64,000 bases of DNA from Rhizobium sp. Q54 (GCA_945903635.1 CAMDOT010000005.1:1-64000), one strand, 5' to 3'. Shown: positions 24,835 to 34,324, numbered from the stretch's first letter. Made by a program: numbers and translations. Notes: a model not told the origin generated them from the sequence alone.

Positions 24835-26080
24835 GCGTGAAACCATATGTGTTCTTGAGTGCCGCCAGCAGCTCGGGCAGGCCACCGCTTACCAGAGGCG
24901 GCTCGGGCAGCGCCGCCTCGATCGGCCCGGGATCTTTCAGCCCGCTCGCCGTCACCAGCGCCACGCAGCGCTCGTGCGCCGCGATGATGCCCTCGCCGCG
25001 CAGCCGCTCGATGGCGGCAAAGGGCGCGGCCGACGAGGCCTCAGGCCAGATGCCCTCCTTGGCCGCCAGGGTCACCACCCAGCGGCGCAATTCGTCGTCG
25101 CTGATCGTGACGGCGGCGCCACGCGAACGGCGCAGCACATCGAGCCCCTGCACCGTGGCCTGCGCGGCGCCGATCGAGGTGGCGATCGAGGGCGCATTGC
25201 GCGGCACTTCCGGCGGCATGGGGTCGCCGCTCGCCATGGCGGCGGAGAGAGAGCCCGAGACTTCCGCGGCCACGAACCGCGGTGTGCGATCGATCCAGCC
25301 CAACGCCTTTAGCTCCTCGAAGCCTTTCCACATGCCAAACAGCGCATCGCCGTAGCAAACCGGCAACACACACCAATCCGGCGGCTGCCAGTCGAACGCC
25401 TCGGCGATCTCGAAGGCGATCGTTTTATAGCCTTCCATGCCGTAGGGATTGCTGCCGACCACGGGACCGAAGAACGGTGAGGTCGGATACCAGCCAAACT
25501 CGCGCACGCCCAGCGACTGCAGGCGCCAGCGGTCGGCCTTGTCGGTCACCTTCACCAGCATGGCGCCGTAGGCGCGCATTTGCAGCACCAACGGGCCGGC
25601 CGAGCCGACAAAAGTAAAGACTATGCAGGGCAAGCCGGCTTTGGCGGCATAGGCGGCGGCAGCGGCGCCGGCATTGCCAGACGAGCTGGACGCGATGGTC
25701 TTGGCACCGAAGTGCTTGGCCATGGTAACCGCTGAAGAGGCCAGCCGGTCCTTGAACGACCAGGTGGGATTGCGCGACTCATCCTTGATCCAGACATCGC
25801 CCAGCCCGAGGGATGGCGCCGCCAGGAGGGGCGTATCGCCTTCGCCCAGACTCACCGCATCGCGAGCGAGCGCCGGCAAGAAGGCTTCCCAGCGCCACAT
25901 CGAGCCTGGCCGACGCAGCATGTCGCTTCGGCCGATTCCGCCGCCGGGAATGGAATCGTACGCGACCGTGAGGTTGGCTGGTGCAAGCGCCAAACGGCAG
26001 CTTGTGCAGTCGTCGCTGAATCGATCGATGGAGTAACGGGCGTTGCAACGAACGCAGACAAGAGCACTTGGACTGGGCAT
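24827..26080 (-). CDS. Threonine-synthase-like PLP-dependent lyase with N-terminal zinc ribbon
   Basis: This is a 417-residue fold-type II PLP enzyme. Residues 9-28 hold two CxxC pairs (Cys9/Cys12, Cys25/Cys28), a small zinc ribbon seen in many threonine-synthase paralogues. LGEGDTPLL (78-86) and PTWSFKDR with Lys110 as the PLP Schiff-base Lys follow, then SSSSGNAGAAAAAYAAKAG as the phosphate-binding loop. True threonine synthase is usually encoded with hom/thrB; here the gene stands in a catabolic operon, so it may act on another hydroxy- or amino-acid. The start MPSPSALVCVRC was chosen to keep the ribbon at the N-terminus; the open frame extends 55 codons further with no family likeness. 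Confidence 0.87.
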   Translation of the reverse strand: MPSPSALVCVRCNARYSIDRFSDDCTSCRLALAPANLTVAYDSIPGGGIGRSDMLRRPGSMWRWEAFLPALARDAVSLGEGDTPLLAAPSLGLGDVWIKDESRNPTWSFKDRLASSAVTMAKHFGAKTIASSSSGNAGAAAAAYAAKAGLPCIVFTFVGSAGPLVLQMRAYGAMLVKVTDKADRWRLQSLGVREFGWYPTSPFFGPVVGSNPYGMEGYKTIAFEIAEAFDWQPPDWCVLPVCYGDALFGMWKGFEELKALGWIDRTPRFVAAEVSGSLSAAMASGDPMPPEVPRNAPSIATSIGAAQATVQGLDVLRRSRGAAVTISDDELRRWVVTLAAKEGIWPEASSAAPFAAIERLRGEGIIAAHERCVALVTASGLKDPGPIEAALPEPPLVSGGLPELLAALKNTYGFTHG

Positions 26081-26244
26081 CTCGACGGTACGTTGGCGCT
26101 CCCGGTTCGACGCGTCAAGCTCACGGCCATTTCCGAGACCGGAAACGGCCCCGGATCGAACGCGCGTCCCACCAATCATCATCTCCTGAATACAAGCGCA
26201 CTGGCCGCCTCGTATAGTGAAGACGAATGACCCGGGAGCCGCCA

Positions 26245-26694
26245 ATGGACCAGCCGCTATTCCGCCATGCCAGCGATTGTCGCGTGTCTCGCATCTCGCC
26301 CGCCGACACCAACAAGTTCGTCATGGCGGTCGATCCCCTTGTCGACCGCACGCCCTTCGTCTCGGTCGTCGAGATCTTCGAGGTCGGTGGCAAAACACCG
26401 CTCCACAGCCATCAACACGCCCACGAGATGTTCTACGTACTGAGCGGCAGCGGCCGGGCCCACTGCGGCGTCACCACTTACGACGTCGCCCAGGGCGATA
26501 CGCTGGTGCTGCCGCCGGGCACAAAGCATGTCGTCGAAAACACCGGACCGGAGAGACTCTATTGCCTCACGGTCATGGTGCCCAACGAGGGCTTCGCCGA
26601 AATGATCCGCAAGGGCGAGACGATGTCGCTCGATACGGCCGACCGCGCCGTGATCACGGGCCAGCCGGCTCAGCCCGCCATGGCGCGCCGGTAG
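26245..26694 (+). CDS. Cupin domain-containing protein
   Basis: This 149-residue single-domain cupin (RmlC-like beta barrel) has motif 1 GGKTPLHSHQHAHEMFYVLSG, in which three His and a Glu bind metal, and motif 2 GDTLVLPPGTKHVVENTG with the fourth His. The start MDQPLFRHASD has GGGAG six bases upstream and is preferred to an ATG 18 bp earlier. It may be a small dioxygenase, isomerase or sensor. It diverges from the threonine-synthase-like gene and converges on the Rieske gene, overlapping it by 25 bp. The product is metal-binding by motif; the reaction is unknown. Confidence 0.9.
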   Translation: MDQPLFRHASDCRVSRISPADTNKFVMAVDPLVDRTPFVSVVEIFEVGGKTPLHSHQHAHEMFYVLSGSGRAHCGVTTYDVAQGDTLVLPPGTKHVVENTGPERLYCLTVMVPNEGFAEMIRKGETMSLDTADRAVITGQPAQPAMARR

Positions 26695-27917
26695 GCGTTG
26701 AGCAGCCAGAGATTGAACTGCTGCAGCGTGGCCTCGAGCGGACCATAGGTGCCGCCAGGCAGGAAGCGTGAATGCTTCGCCGCCTGCATCCCGAGATTGA
26801 TCGGCACATCCTGGGCCCAGATCTTCTGACCACCCGCGCTGACGGCGGCACAGCGTGCGGTGAGGTCCGGCAGATCGAGTGTGCTTTGCGGCAGCAGCCA
26901 GCCACCATAGGTCACGCGGTCGCTGCCGGCCAGCGTCGCCGCCGCACCGATGGGTCGGATCAGCGTGTAGGCGATGGTGCCCGGCGCGAACATCATCGTC
27001 AGGCTGGGCGGCAGCATGGCGAAGGTGATCCTGGAGCGCTGCTCCGGCGGCAGCGTCTTGATGGCCGGGAACGCCGCTTCGGCACCCCAGCCGTCGCTCG
27101 TCATGCCGCCGTCCGGCTGCTTCATCGGCACGCTGCGCACGATCGCATTGTCGTCGGCCTTCATCTCGGTGAAGCGCACGCCGTCGCCCGTCATGACGCT
27201 GGGCGCGAAGTCGTGCGTGCCGATATGTACATACTCCGGATGGTAGGCGTCGGTGAAGTTCTCGACCTGCACCTTCCAGTTCCAGGGGAGTGGCTTATCG
27301 CTCATCACCGGCGGCAGGGCTTTTAGCCCGGTCGCCTCGTAGCCCGCCCACAACGGCTCGAGCTTGGCCAGGGTCGGCGCCAGGGGGGCTGCCTGCGGGT
27401 CGAGATTGACGAAGATGAAGCCATGCCAAAGTTCCAGGCGCAGCGTCGGCAGGCGCACCGTCTTGCGCAACCGCTGCGCGGCCTCGGCGTCGCCCATGCG
27501 CGGCGCGCCAGCGAGGCGACCTTCGAAGTCGTAGGTCCAGAAGTGGAGCGGGCACCGCAAGGCCTTGCCCTTCTCCGGACAAGGAATGATCTCGCCGCGG
27601 TGCTGGCAGATGGCACTCAGCGCCCGGATCGTGCCGTCCCCGCCGCGCACCACGAGCACCGGCTCGCCGGCAACCTCGGTTGCGAGGCAATCGCCCGGTT
27701 CCGCCACCTGCTCGACGCGGCCGACGCAGATCCAGGTGCGACTGAACACTTCCGCCTGCTCGAAGGCGAAAAACTCGGGCGCGGTATAGCAACCGGCTGG
27801 CAACATTGTCTCGTGCACGGCCGCCTCGTCGAGTGCGGCCACTTCCGCCAGCAGGGCTTCGACCGCGGGCGGGCGGGCCTTGGCGGCCGGGCTATTCTTC
27901 TTGATGACTGTGTCCAT
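26670..27917 (-). CDS. Rieske [2Fe-2S] aromatic ring-hydroxylating oxygenase, alpha subunit
   Basis: This 415-residue oxygenase has a Rieske cluster held by Cys104/His106 (CQHRG) and Cys122/His125 (CPLH), and a catalytic domain with mononuclear iron ligands in NFTDAYHPEYVH at about residue 220. The size and motif spacing match alpha subunits of ring-hydroxylating or N-demethylating oxygenases. No beta subunit or dedicated ferredoxin/reductase is adjacent, though the FAD protein 14 bp upstream is a candidate electron partner. Start MDTVIKK has GGGGGA at four bases; a longer frame upstream runs into the FAD gene and is rejected. The substrate is unknown; N- or O-demethylation of a small compound is likely. 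Confidence 0.92.
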   Translation of the reverse strand: MDTVIKKNSPAAKARPPAVEALLAEVAALDEAAVHETMLPAGCYTAPEFFAFEQAEVFSRTWICVGRVEQVAEPGDCLATEVAGEPVLVVRGGDGTIRALSAICQHRGEIIPCPEKGKALRCPLHFWTYDFEGRLAGAPRMGDAEAAQRLRKTVRLPTLRLELWHGFIFVNLDPQAAPLAPTLAKLEPLWAGYEATGLKALPPVMSDKPLPWNWKVQVENFTDAYHPEYVHIGTHDFAPSVMTGDGVRFTEMKADDNAIVRSVPMKQPDGGMTSDGWGAEAAFPAIKTLPPEQRSRITFAMLPPSLTMMFAPGTIAYTLIRPIGAAATLAGSDRVTYGGWLLPQSTLDLPDLTARCAAVSAGGQKIWAQDVPINLGMQAAKHSRFLPGGTYGPLEATLQQFNLWLLNAYRRAMAG

Positions 27918-27931
27918 GTTTCCCCCACTCT

Positions 27932-29419
27932 TTAACCGGTTGCCATCCTGCTCCAATCCAGCTCGACCTGCTTGACGTCGTAGGCCAGCAGCGATTCCCA
28001 GTGCCGCTGCAGGTCGCCCGCGAACAATCCGCGCGTGACCCCGGCCGCCACTTTCGGCACGGCCGTGGTCATGGCGTTGATACTGCTGCCCGACGGTCCG
28101 AAGCTCGCGGTCGAGCCGATGCCGAAGAGGTGGATGTCGGCCAACCAAGGCGCCTCGCCCGGCGTGCGTTCGAGGAAAGCATAGTCGGAGCCGAGATAGG
28201 GGTAGGCACCAAGCAGCGGATCCTCCTCACCCTGAGGTGCCGTGTAGCGGTGACGCCACAGCGCGATCTTGTCGGCAAAGCCCGCCAGTTCGGGGCGCAG
28301 ATGCACGTCCTGGCGAATGCCAGTGCCGCAGATCGCGTAGTCGGCGTGGAACGGCCCACGCGCTGTCTCGAGGCGAATGCGACCGTCCTCCATCCGCGCA
28401 TCGGTCCAGTTCCGGCCGAGCTGCATGGTGAAGTTGGGGAACGCCATCACGCGATTATAGGTGTCGACCGGGAAGCCTTCGCGGGCGCGCAGGATGTTGC
28501 CCATGATCCGCCAGCGCCATTCGTCCGGCATCTCGCCGATGTGCTTCAGAAATCCTGCAAATGTGAGCCAGCGGTAGCGCTGCACCACCGACGGCTCGGC
28601 CCGCCGGCAGAAAAGATGCACGTCGGCGCCGTGTTCGAGCGCCACGGCGGCATTGTCCATGGCCGAGGCACCGGCGCCCAGTACGGCGACGGTGCGGCCT
28701 CGCAGCCGCTCGAAATCTATGGCGGTCTCGCAGGTGTGCGCACGGCGATCTGCCGGCAGGGCACGCACGAAGTCGGGCATCCACCATTCGCCGGTACCGT
28801 CCTGACCGGTAGCCAACACCAGCTTGCGCGCCGCCAGCACCTCGCCCGTCGACAGCGTGACGAGCAGACAGCGCCCGCCGTCGTCGAGCTCGCCCGGCGC
28901 AATCACCGTCGCGGCAACGCCGTTGCGGACCGGCAGCGCCAACACACGGCGGTACCATTGCAAATAATCATGCCACGCGCCGGTCGGAATCAGACCCAGA
29001 CCGGCAAAGCTGCCGGCGCCGTATAAGGCGTCGTACCAGGCCTCAAAGGTGAGGCTGGCGACGCCGAGGTCGGGGCCGGTCTGATCCTTGGGGCTGCGCA
29101 GAGTAGGCATACGGGCAAAGCCGACCCAAGTCCCTTCCCGGCCCTCCGGCGCGCGATCGATCAGCAGGATGTTACGCACCCGATCGCGCATCAGGGCAAA
29201 ACCGATGCACAGCCCCGATTGGCCGGCACCGACGATCAGCGCATCCAGCGCCGGTTTGCCCTGGTACAGCCGGGGCGCCATCCACTCCATGCGCGGATGC
29301 GCCGTCATCTCGATATCCCGCCGAACCCGGGCTTCGAGGGCCGTGATGTCGCCTGTGCCCATGCCCGGGAGGCCAGCAAGTCGTGTGCCATTGGCATGCA
29401 TGTTGCGTCGCGGTGTCAT
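27932..29419 (-). CDS. FAD/NAD(P)-dependent monooxygenase (flavin-containing monooxygenase-like)
   Basis: This flavoprotein of about 495 residues has an FAD site ALIVGAGQSGLCIGFAL near residue 63 and a second Rossmann motif TVAVLGAGASAMDNAAVALE near 240 for NAD(P)H. LATGQDGTGEWW and the C-terminal ICGTGIRQDV also match FMO/BVMO-type enzymes. The BVMO fingerprint is not exact, so ordinary FMO activity is more likely. Start choice is weak: ATG at 29443, 29419, 29401 or 29362 are all in frame without clear ribosome sites; 29443 would abut the divergent binding-protein start. It lies 14 bp upstream of the Rieske gene in the same operon, so it may work with it. Confidence 0.85.
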   Translation of the reverse strand: MTPRRNMHANGTRLAGLPGMGTGDITALEARVRRDIEMTAHPRMEWMAPRLYQGKPALDALIVGAGQSGLCIGFALMRDRVRNILLIDRAPEGREGTWVGFARMPTLRSPKDQTGPDLGVASLTFEAWYDALYGAGSFAGLGLIPTGAWHDYLQWYRRVLALPVRNGVAATVIAPGELDDGGRCLLVTLSTGEVLAARKLVLATGQDGTGEWWMPDFVRALPADRRAHTCETAIDFERLRGRTVAVLGAGASAMDNAAVALEHGADVHLFCRRAEPSVVQRYRWLTFAGFLKHIGEMPDEWRWRIMGNILRAREGFPVDTYNRVMAFPNFTMQLGRNWTDARMEDGRIRLETARGPFHADYAICGTGIRQDVHLRPELAGFADKIALWRHRYTAPQGEEDPLLGAYPYLGSDYAFLERTPGEAPWLADIHLFGIGSTASFGPSGSSINAMTTAVPKVAAGVTRGLFAGDLQRHWESLLAYDVKQVELDWSRMATG

Positions 29420-29443
29420 CGGATTGCACAGCCGGGAGGTCAT

Positions 29444-30541
29444 ATGCGCAAGAGCGTCAGCAAGGCTGGGAAAGCCCTGTCCCGCCGGAGTTTCGTCGCT
29501 GCCGGGGCGCTCGCCGCCGGGGCTGGCTTCATCCCGAAGAAGGTCTTCGCCCAGAAAAAGGTCACGGTGAAATACACGCTGGGCTGGCTGCCCGAGGGCG
29601 CCAACATCTGGTCCTACGCCGCCAAGCAGTTCTGGACCAAGGCGGGCATCGACGTCGTCATCGAAAAGGGCACCGGATCGGCAGCCGCCACCCAGGCGAT
29701 CGCCCAGGGCAAGTACGAGTTCGGCATCCCTGCCGCGCCCAATTCAATCCAGCAGGCGGTCAAGGGCCTGCCGCTGCTGTCGCTCGGCTGCTTCAACTAC
29801 GACACCACGATGGGCGTCGCGGTGAAACCGGACTCCCCGATCAAGGCACCGGCCGATCTGAAGGGCAAGAAGGTCGGCTCGACCTTGACCTCGGGCGAGT
29901 ACCCTTTCCTGCCGACCTTCCTCAAGAACGTCGGTCTCACCATGGCCGACATCCAGTCGATATCGCTCGACAACAAGGTCCGCGAGGTGGCGCTGATCGA
30001 CAACCAGTGCGACGCGATCACCTGTTTTATCGCCAGCGCCCTGCCCAAGATCATCGCGGCCGGCGTCAATCCGCGGGTCTTCCTCTACAGCAAGTACGGC
30101 CTGCCGTTCTACGCCCACTCCCTCACCACCACGCCCGAATATTTCGGCAAGGAAAAGGCGCTGTGCGAAGCCATGACCATGGGCCTGGCTGAGGGTGTGA
30201 AGTTCGCCCTGCTCAATCCTTCGGACACGATCGAGATCCTGTTCAAGGAAGTGCCGGAACTGAAGCTTGCCTCGACCGCCAAGGAGCAACTCGAGGTCGG
30301 TATGGGCGTATGGGCGGCAAACTACGTCTCCAGGGAGGCGATGGAGAAGGGCGTGGGCTACGCCGATCCCGCGGTCTACGCCAAGATGACCGATCTGATC
30401 TTCGAGAATGCCGGCGCGGCCGGCGACAAGAAGCCCAATCCCGCGTCACTCTACACCAACGAGTTTGTCGGCAAGCTGAAGCTTAGCGACGCCGAATGGG
30501 CGAAAGCGAAGGCGGCCTCGGCCAAGTACGCGCTCGGATGA
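29444..30541 (+). CDS. ABC transporter substrate-binding protein (NMT1/SsuA-like)
   Basis: This 365-residue exported binding protein has an N-terminus MRKSVSKAGKALSRRSFVAAG that is a clear Tat signal (SRRSFV) with cleavage after VFAQ. The mature part VTVKYTLGWLPEGANIWSYA is the NMT1/THI5-type beginning, as in nitrate/sulfonate/pyrimidine binding proteins. GSTLTSGEYPFLPTFLKNVG and the late DPAVYAKMTDLIFENAG also fit. ATG follows GGGAGG by five bases. It is the first gene of an SsuABC-like set; its stop overlaps the ATPase start (ATGA). The ligand may be a sulfonate, a pyrimidine precursor or another N-compound. Confidence 0.92.
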   Translation: MRKSVSKAGKALSRRSFVAAGALAAGAGFIPKKVFAQKKVTVKYTLGWLPEGANIWSYAAKQFWTKAGIDVVIEKGTGSAAATQAIAQGKYEFGIPAAPNSIQQAVKGLPLLSLGCFNYDTTMGVAVKPDSPIKAPADLKGKKVGSTLTSGEYPFLPTFLKNVGLTMADIQSISLDNKVREVALIDNQCDAITCFIASALPKIIAAGVNPRVFLYSKYGLPFYAHSLTTTPEYFGKEKALCEAMTMGLAEGVKFALLNPSDTIEILFKEVPELKLASTAKEQLEVGMGVWAANYVSREAMEKGVGYADPAVYAKMTDLIFENAGAAGDKKPNPASLYTNEFVGKLKLSDAEWAKAKAASAKYALG

Positions 30542-31374
30542 GCACGACCGCGACGGCAATTCGCGTCGTACCGCCGGTCGCCAATCCATCGGCCGGACCG
30601 GACTACGTCGTCGTCGATCGGGTTCGCAAGGTCTACAACGAGGGCACCCGCCAGCAGGTCGAGGCGGTGGCGCCGAGTTCGTTCACGGTCAAGGCGGGCG
30701 AGTTCGTGGCGCTGCTCGGCCCATCCGGTTGCGGCAAGAGCACACTCCTGATGATGATCGCCGGCCTTGACGCGCCGAGCCAGGGCACGATCGGTGTCGC
30801 CGGCCGCGCGCTCACCGCGCCGCGCGCCGAAACCGGCATCATGTTCCAGGACCCGACTTTGCTGCCGTGGAAGAGCGCGCTCGACAATGTGCTGTTTCCC
30901 TTCCAGGCGTCGAAACGGGCAACCGGTCCGACCGACGGACCGACGCTGGCGCGAGCCACCGCGCTGCTCGACCAGGTCGGCCTGCAAGGTTTCCACGATC
31001 ACAAGCCCCGCCAGCTCTCCGGCGGCATGCGCCAGCGCGTCGCCATCTGCCGCGCCCTGGTCTACGAACCTGATCTGCTGCTGATGGACGAGCCGTTCAG
31101 CGCGCTCGATGCCATCACGCGCGACGAGATGAACCTGGTGCTGATGAAGATGTGGGAGGAGCATCATCGCACCGCCCTGTTCGTCACCCATTCCATCCGC
31201 GAAGCCGTCTATCTCGCCGACCGCGTGCTGGTGATGAGCCACCGGCCTGGCCGCATCGTCGAGGACATCTGCATTCCCTTCGCTCGGCCGCGCGGTCTGG
31301 AGATCGGCGAGACGGTCGAGTTCAACGAGATCTGCGGGCATCTCCGCAGCAAGATCCAGCACACCCCGCACTGA
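30538..31374 (+). CDS. ABC transporter ATP-binding protein (SsuB/TauB-like)
   Basis: This is a 278-residue ATPase. Walker A GPSGCGKST, the Q-loop in GIMFQDPTLLPWKSALDNV, signature [15 protein letters not shown], Walker B LLLMDEPFSALDA and switch His in VTHSIREAVYLADR all match the nitrate/sulfonate/taurine (NitT/TauT) ATPase group, as does RPGRIVEDICIPFARPR near the end. Start MSTTATAIRV overlaps the stop of the binding-protein gene. It energises the two permeases that follow. Confidence 0.94.
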   Translation: MSTTATAIRVVPPVANPSAGPDYVVVDRVRKVYNEGTRQQVEAVAPSSFTVKAGEFVALLGPSGCGKSTLLMMIAGLDAPSQGTIGVAGRALTAPRAETGIMFQDPTLLPWKSALDNVLFPFQASKRATGPTDGPTLARATALLDQVGLQGFHDHKPRQLSGGMRQRVAICRALVYEPDLLLMDEPFSALDAITRDEMNLVLMKMWEEHHRTALFVTHSIREAVYLADRVLVMSHRPGRIVEDICIPFARPRGLEIGETVEFNEICGHLRSKIQHTPH

Positions 31375-31385
31375 CGACGGCAGCG

Positions 31386-32150
31386 ATGGCCCTCCGTGTC
31401 CTCGACCGCCTGCGCCCGCTGGTCCTGCCCACGGCTTTTGGCGCCGGTCTGCTGCTGCTATGGCAAGCGCTGGTCGTGATCTTCGGCTATCCCAAGGTGA
31501 TTCTGCCTGCGCCATCGGACATCTATGCCGCCCTGATCGAAGACTTCGCCGTGATCTGGCAGCAGACCGTGCCCACCGTGCGTGACACGCTGGCAGGCTT
31601 TGCCCTGGCGGCCTTTTTCGGCGTCGGCTTGGCCTCGCTGCTGAGCTTCAGCCGACTGCTGCGCGATGCGATCTATCCGTTGATCATCGTCATCCAGCTC
31701 GTACCCAAGATTGCCTGGACACCGCTGTTCATCGTCTGGGTCGGCATCGGCTGGCAGTCGCGGCTCACGATTGCCGCCTTCATCGGGTTCTTCCCGATAT
31801 TCATCGCCATGATGGCCGGCCTCGAATCGACCGACCGCTCGCTGGTCCGGCTGTGCCGCGGCCTGACGGCGACGCCGTGGCGCACCTTCTGGCTGGTCCG
31901 CCTGCCGGCGTCGATGCCCTATCTCTTTGCCGGCCTCAAGATCGCCATCACGTTGGCCGTGATCGGCGTCATCGTCGCCGAATTCATCTCTTCGTCCGAG
32001 GGGTTGGGCTTCCTGATCCTGAAAAGCGCCGCTCTGCTGCGCACCGATATCATCCTGGCGGCCATCACCGTTCTCTGCGTCATCGGCCTTGCCTGCTACG
32101 GCGCGGTGCATGCGGGCGAGCTCGCCATACGCAAGTGGCAGGGCGAATGA
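31386..32150 (+). CDS. ABC transporter permease (SsuC/NitT-TauT type), first
   Basis: This is an inner-membrane permease of 254 residues with about six helices. The EAA-like coupling loop reads LCRGLTATPWRTFWLVRLPASMPY, and the preceding helix region IYPLIIVIQLVPKIAWTPLFIVW is characteristic. It lies 11 bp after the ATPase gene and its stop overlaps the second permease start. Having two different permeases in one NitT-type operon suggests a heterodimeric channel. Confidence 0.92.
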   Translation: MALRVLDRLRPLVLPTAFGAGLLLLWQALVVIFGYPKVILPAPSDIYAALIEDFAVIWQQTVPTVRDTLAGFALAAFFGVGLASLLSFSRLLRDAIYPLIIVIQLVPKIAWTPLFIVWVGIGWQSRLTIAAFIGFFPIFIAMMAGLESTDRSLVRLCRGLTATPWRTFWLVRLPASMPYLFAGLKIAITLAVIGVIVAEFISSSEGLGFLILKSAALLRTDIILAAITVLCVIGLACYGAVHAGELAIRKWQGE

Positions 32151-32959
32151 CCGACATTGGCCTGCCGCTTTCCCGCCATCCCGGCCACGATCTTGCCGGC
32201 CTCGGCCGCGCGGCGGCGAGATTGATCGCGCCACCGGCGGTGGCGGCACTCCTGCTGTTCGGCGGCTGGGAGGCGCTGAGCCGCAGCGGCGTGCTAAGCG
32301 CGCGCCTTCTGCCGGCGCCGAGCAAGGTGTTCGACACGCTTGTGCGCTCGCTCGGTATTCTCATGGAGCAGGCGCAGCCGACCTTCTGGGGTGCCGTCGC
32401 CGGGATCGTGCTTGCCGCCGCACTCGGCATCGCCCTAGGCGCCGCCGTCTCCTATTCGCGCACGCTCATGCAGGCGGTCTATCCCACCATCGTCTTCTTC
32501 CAGCTCATCCCCAAGGTGGCGCTGGCGCCGGTGTTCCTGCTGTGGTTCGGGACCGGCTTTGCCGCCAACGTGATCTTCTCGGTCTTCATCGCTTTTTTCC
32601 CGGTCGTGGTGGCGACCATCACGGGATTGCGGGCGGCACCGCCCAATTATGAGCGGCTCTGCCGTTCGCTGATGATGTCGCGGCTGCAGATGTTCCTGAC
32701 GGTGAAGTTTCCCTTCGCGCTGCCGCATATCTTCAGCGGCCTGCGTATCGGCGTGACCTTCGCGGTGATCGGCGTGGTGTTGGGCGAATTCATCACGGCG
32801 CAGACCGGACTCGGCTACATCATCCTGTTCTCGGCCAACAACTTCGAAACCGCGCTGCTGCTCGCCGCCATCCTGCTGCTGTGCGGCGTCGGCATCGTGT
32901 TGTTCGGCTTCTTCCTCGCACTGGAAGCCGTCGTCACCCGGATCTACGACAGCCGCTAG
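32147..32959 (+). CDS. ABC transporter permease (SsuC/NitT-TauT type), second
   Basis: This is a 270-residue permease paralogous to the one before it. The coupling loop is LCRSLMMSRLQMFLTVKFPFALPH and the central helix region YPTIVFFQLIPKVALAPVFLLWFG. An amphipathic N-terminal stretch of about 25 residues precedes helix 1. It shares ATGA with the first permease and converges on the amidohydrolase gene, where both stops share CTAG. It probably forms the importer with the three preceding products. Confidence 0.92.
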   Translation: MTDIGLPLSRHPGHDLAGLGRAAARLIAPPAVAALLLFGGWEALSRSGVLSARLLPAPSKVFDTLVRSLGILMEQAQPTFWGAVAGIVLAAALGIALGAAVSYSRTLMQAVYPTIVFFQLIPKVALAPVFLLWFGTGFAANVIFSVFIAFFPVVVATITGLRAAPPNYERLCRSLMMSRLQMFLTVKFPFALPHIFSGLRIGVTFAVIGVVLGEFITAQTGLGYIILFSANNFETALLLAAILLLCGVGIVLFGFFLALEAVVTRIYDSR

Positions 32960-34002
32960 GGCAACGCGATTCCGAAGGCCTTCAGGCCGTTTTCATAGGC
33001 GATCGCCTTCTGCACATCGGCGCTCATGGCCGACAGTGCCGCGAGGTTTTCCTCGGGCGACGGCCAGGTCGTCTTGTCCAGTACGTCGTCCGTCACATGG
33101 GGGCGGAAGAAGGGATGGTCGGTGCCGAACATGATTTTTGCGGGGTCGGCGAAGGCCGTGAGCGCCGCCAGCGCCGGCGCGTGATAGGCGATGGCGTCGA
33201 ACCAGCACTGGCGCAGATAGTGACTGGGAGGTTTGGACAATCCGAAGTCCCTGGAGATATCGTTCTTCACGCAGGAGTCGAGGCGGCCGGCGAGATAGGG
33301 CAGCGTGCCACCGGCATGCGCGATCAGAAGTTTCAGCGCCGGATGGCGTTCAAGCACACCGCGCAGGATGAGAAGGGATACCGCGATCGAGGTCTCGAAG
33401 GTGAAGCCCAGCGCCAGCAGCAACGCGTGGCCAGTATCCGGGAAGAGGCTATGGCCGATGCCGTAGTGCGGATGGATGAAGACGAAGAGATCCAGATCGG
33501 CCGCCGCCTTCCAGATCGGCTCGAAGTCCGGATCGTCGAGACCCCGCCCCCGGCCAGCGGAACCGATGATGATGCCGCGCATGTGCGGATGGCCCGCGAT
33601 GCGCTTCAGTTCGGCGGCGCAGGTCTCCGGTCGCTGCAGCGCCAGCACGCCGAAGCCGTAGAGTCGGCCAACGGAGGCAGCGCAAATCGCCTCGAGATCG
33701 TCGTTGAGCTGGGCGGCGAGCGCCGGAGCCTCGGCGGGCTCGACGAAATCGATCCAGGGATTGGCCGAACTCACCACCGAGACGGCAATGCCGTGCTGGT
33801 CCATGAAAGCGAGCTTGCGGCTCACTTCGTAGAACTCGCTGCCGATCGGCCGGCCGGCCGAGGTCGATCCGTCCGCCTCTTCATCGGGCAGGATGATCAG
33901 CCGATCGCCTTTGGCTTGTGAGACGATGCGCGGCACCTGGCGGCGCTCCCGTAGCAGGGAGACGTAGCGCGGCAGGTACATGTGGGTGTGGACGTCGATC
34001 AA
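32956..34002 (-). CDS. Amidohydrolase family protein (ACMSD-like)
   Basis: This 348-residue metal-dependent hydrolase/decarboxylase of the amidohydrolase-2 (ACMSD) family has metal ligands visible: HTH at residues 5-7 in MIDVHTHMY, His in FVFIHPHYG, His in IAHAGGTLPYL and Asp in MFGTDHPFF. The start is TTG, since MIDVHTH is the canonical N-terminus. The family includes aminocarboxymuconate semialdehyde decarboxylase and nonoxidative decarboxylases and hydrolases. It converges on the SsuC-like operon. It may act on ring-opened products from the nearby oxygenases. The substrate is not known. Confidence 0.9.
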   Translation of the reverse strand: MIDVHTHMYLPRYVSLLRERRQVPRIVSQAKGDRLIILPDEEADGSTSAGRPIGSEFYEVSRKLAFMDQHGIAVSVVSSANPWIDFVEPAEAPALAAQLNDDLEAICAASVGRLYGFGVLALQRPETCAAELKRIAGHPHMRGIIIGSAGRGRGLDDPDFEPIWKAAADLDLFVFIHPHYGIGHSLFPDTGHALLLALGFTFETSIAVSLLILRGVLERHPALKLLIAHAGGTLPYLAGRLDSCVKNDISRDFGLSKPPSHYLRQCWFDAIAYHAPALAALTAFADPAKIMFGTDHPFFRPHVTDDVLDKTTWPSPEENLAALSAMSADVQKAIAYENGLKAFGIALP

Positions 34003-34324
34003 TGGCAGGGACAGGGCCGGCGATCCTCAACGAGGAAATGGAGACAAGCTCTCCGACAGAAGCAAGCGGCGGGCCAGCGGGTCACCGCCCCAGGCCTGGG
34101 CACGAATTTTGCTGCCTCGCTAGATAGCTGCTGCGACGGCAGTCGGCTGCAAGTTCGCCGCCTGGTGCACGCGCGCCGGGTCGGCCGCGATTTGCGACAG
34201 CGTGCCGCCGCCCTTGCAGCAGGCCGGGCCGGGTCACGCTATTCTCTGCCATGTCCCGCTGGCGCAACTGGCGGCGGTGCCGCATTGGCTCGCCAAACCG
34301 GACCCGCATTAAGGAGCCGATGCC
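34003..34324. other. Intergenic region between amidohydrolase and NtaA-type genes
   Basis: About 320 bp separate two divergent transcription units. No gene-like frame fits; short frames present lack family signals and ribosome sites. It should hold the promoters of both units. The last bases, AAGGAG with eight-base spacing, serve the rightward monooxygenase. I did not find a convincing inverted repeat or riboswitch. Confidence 0.5.
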
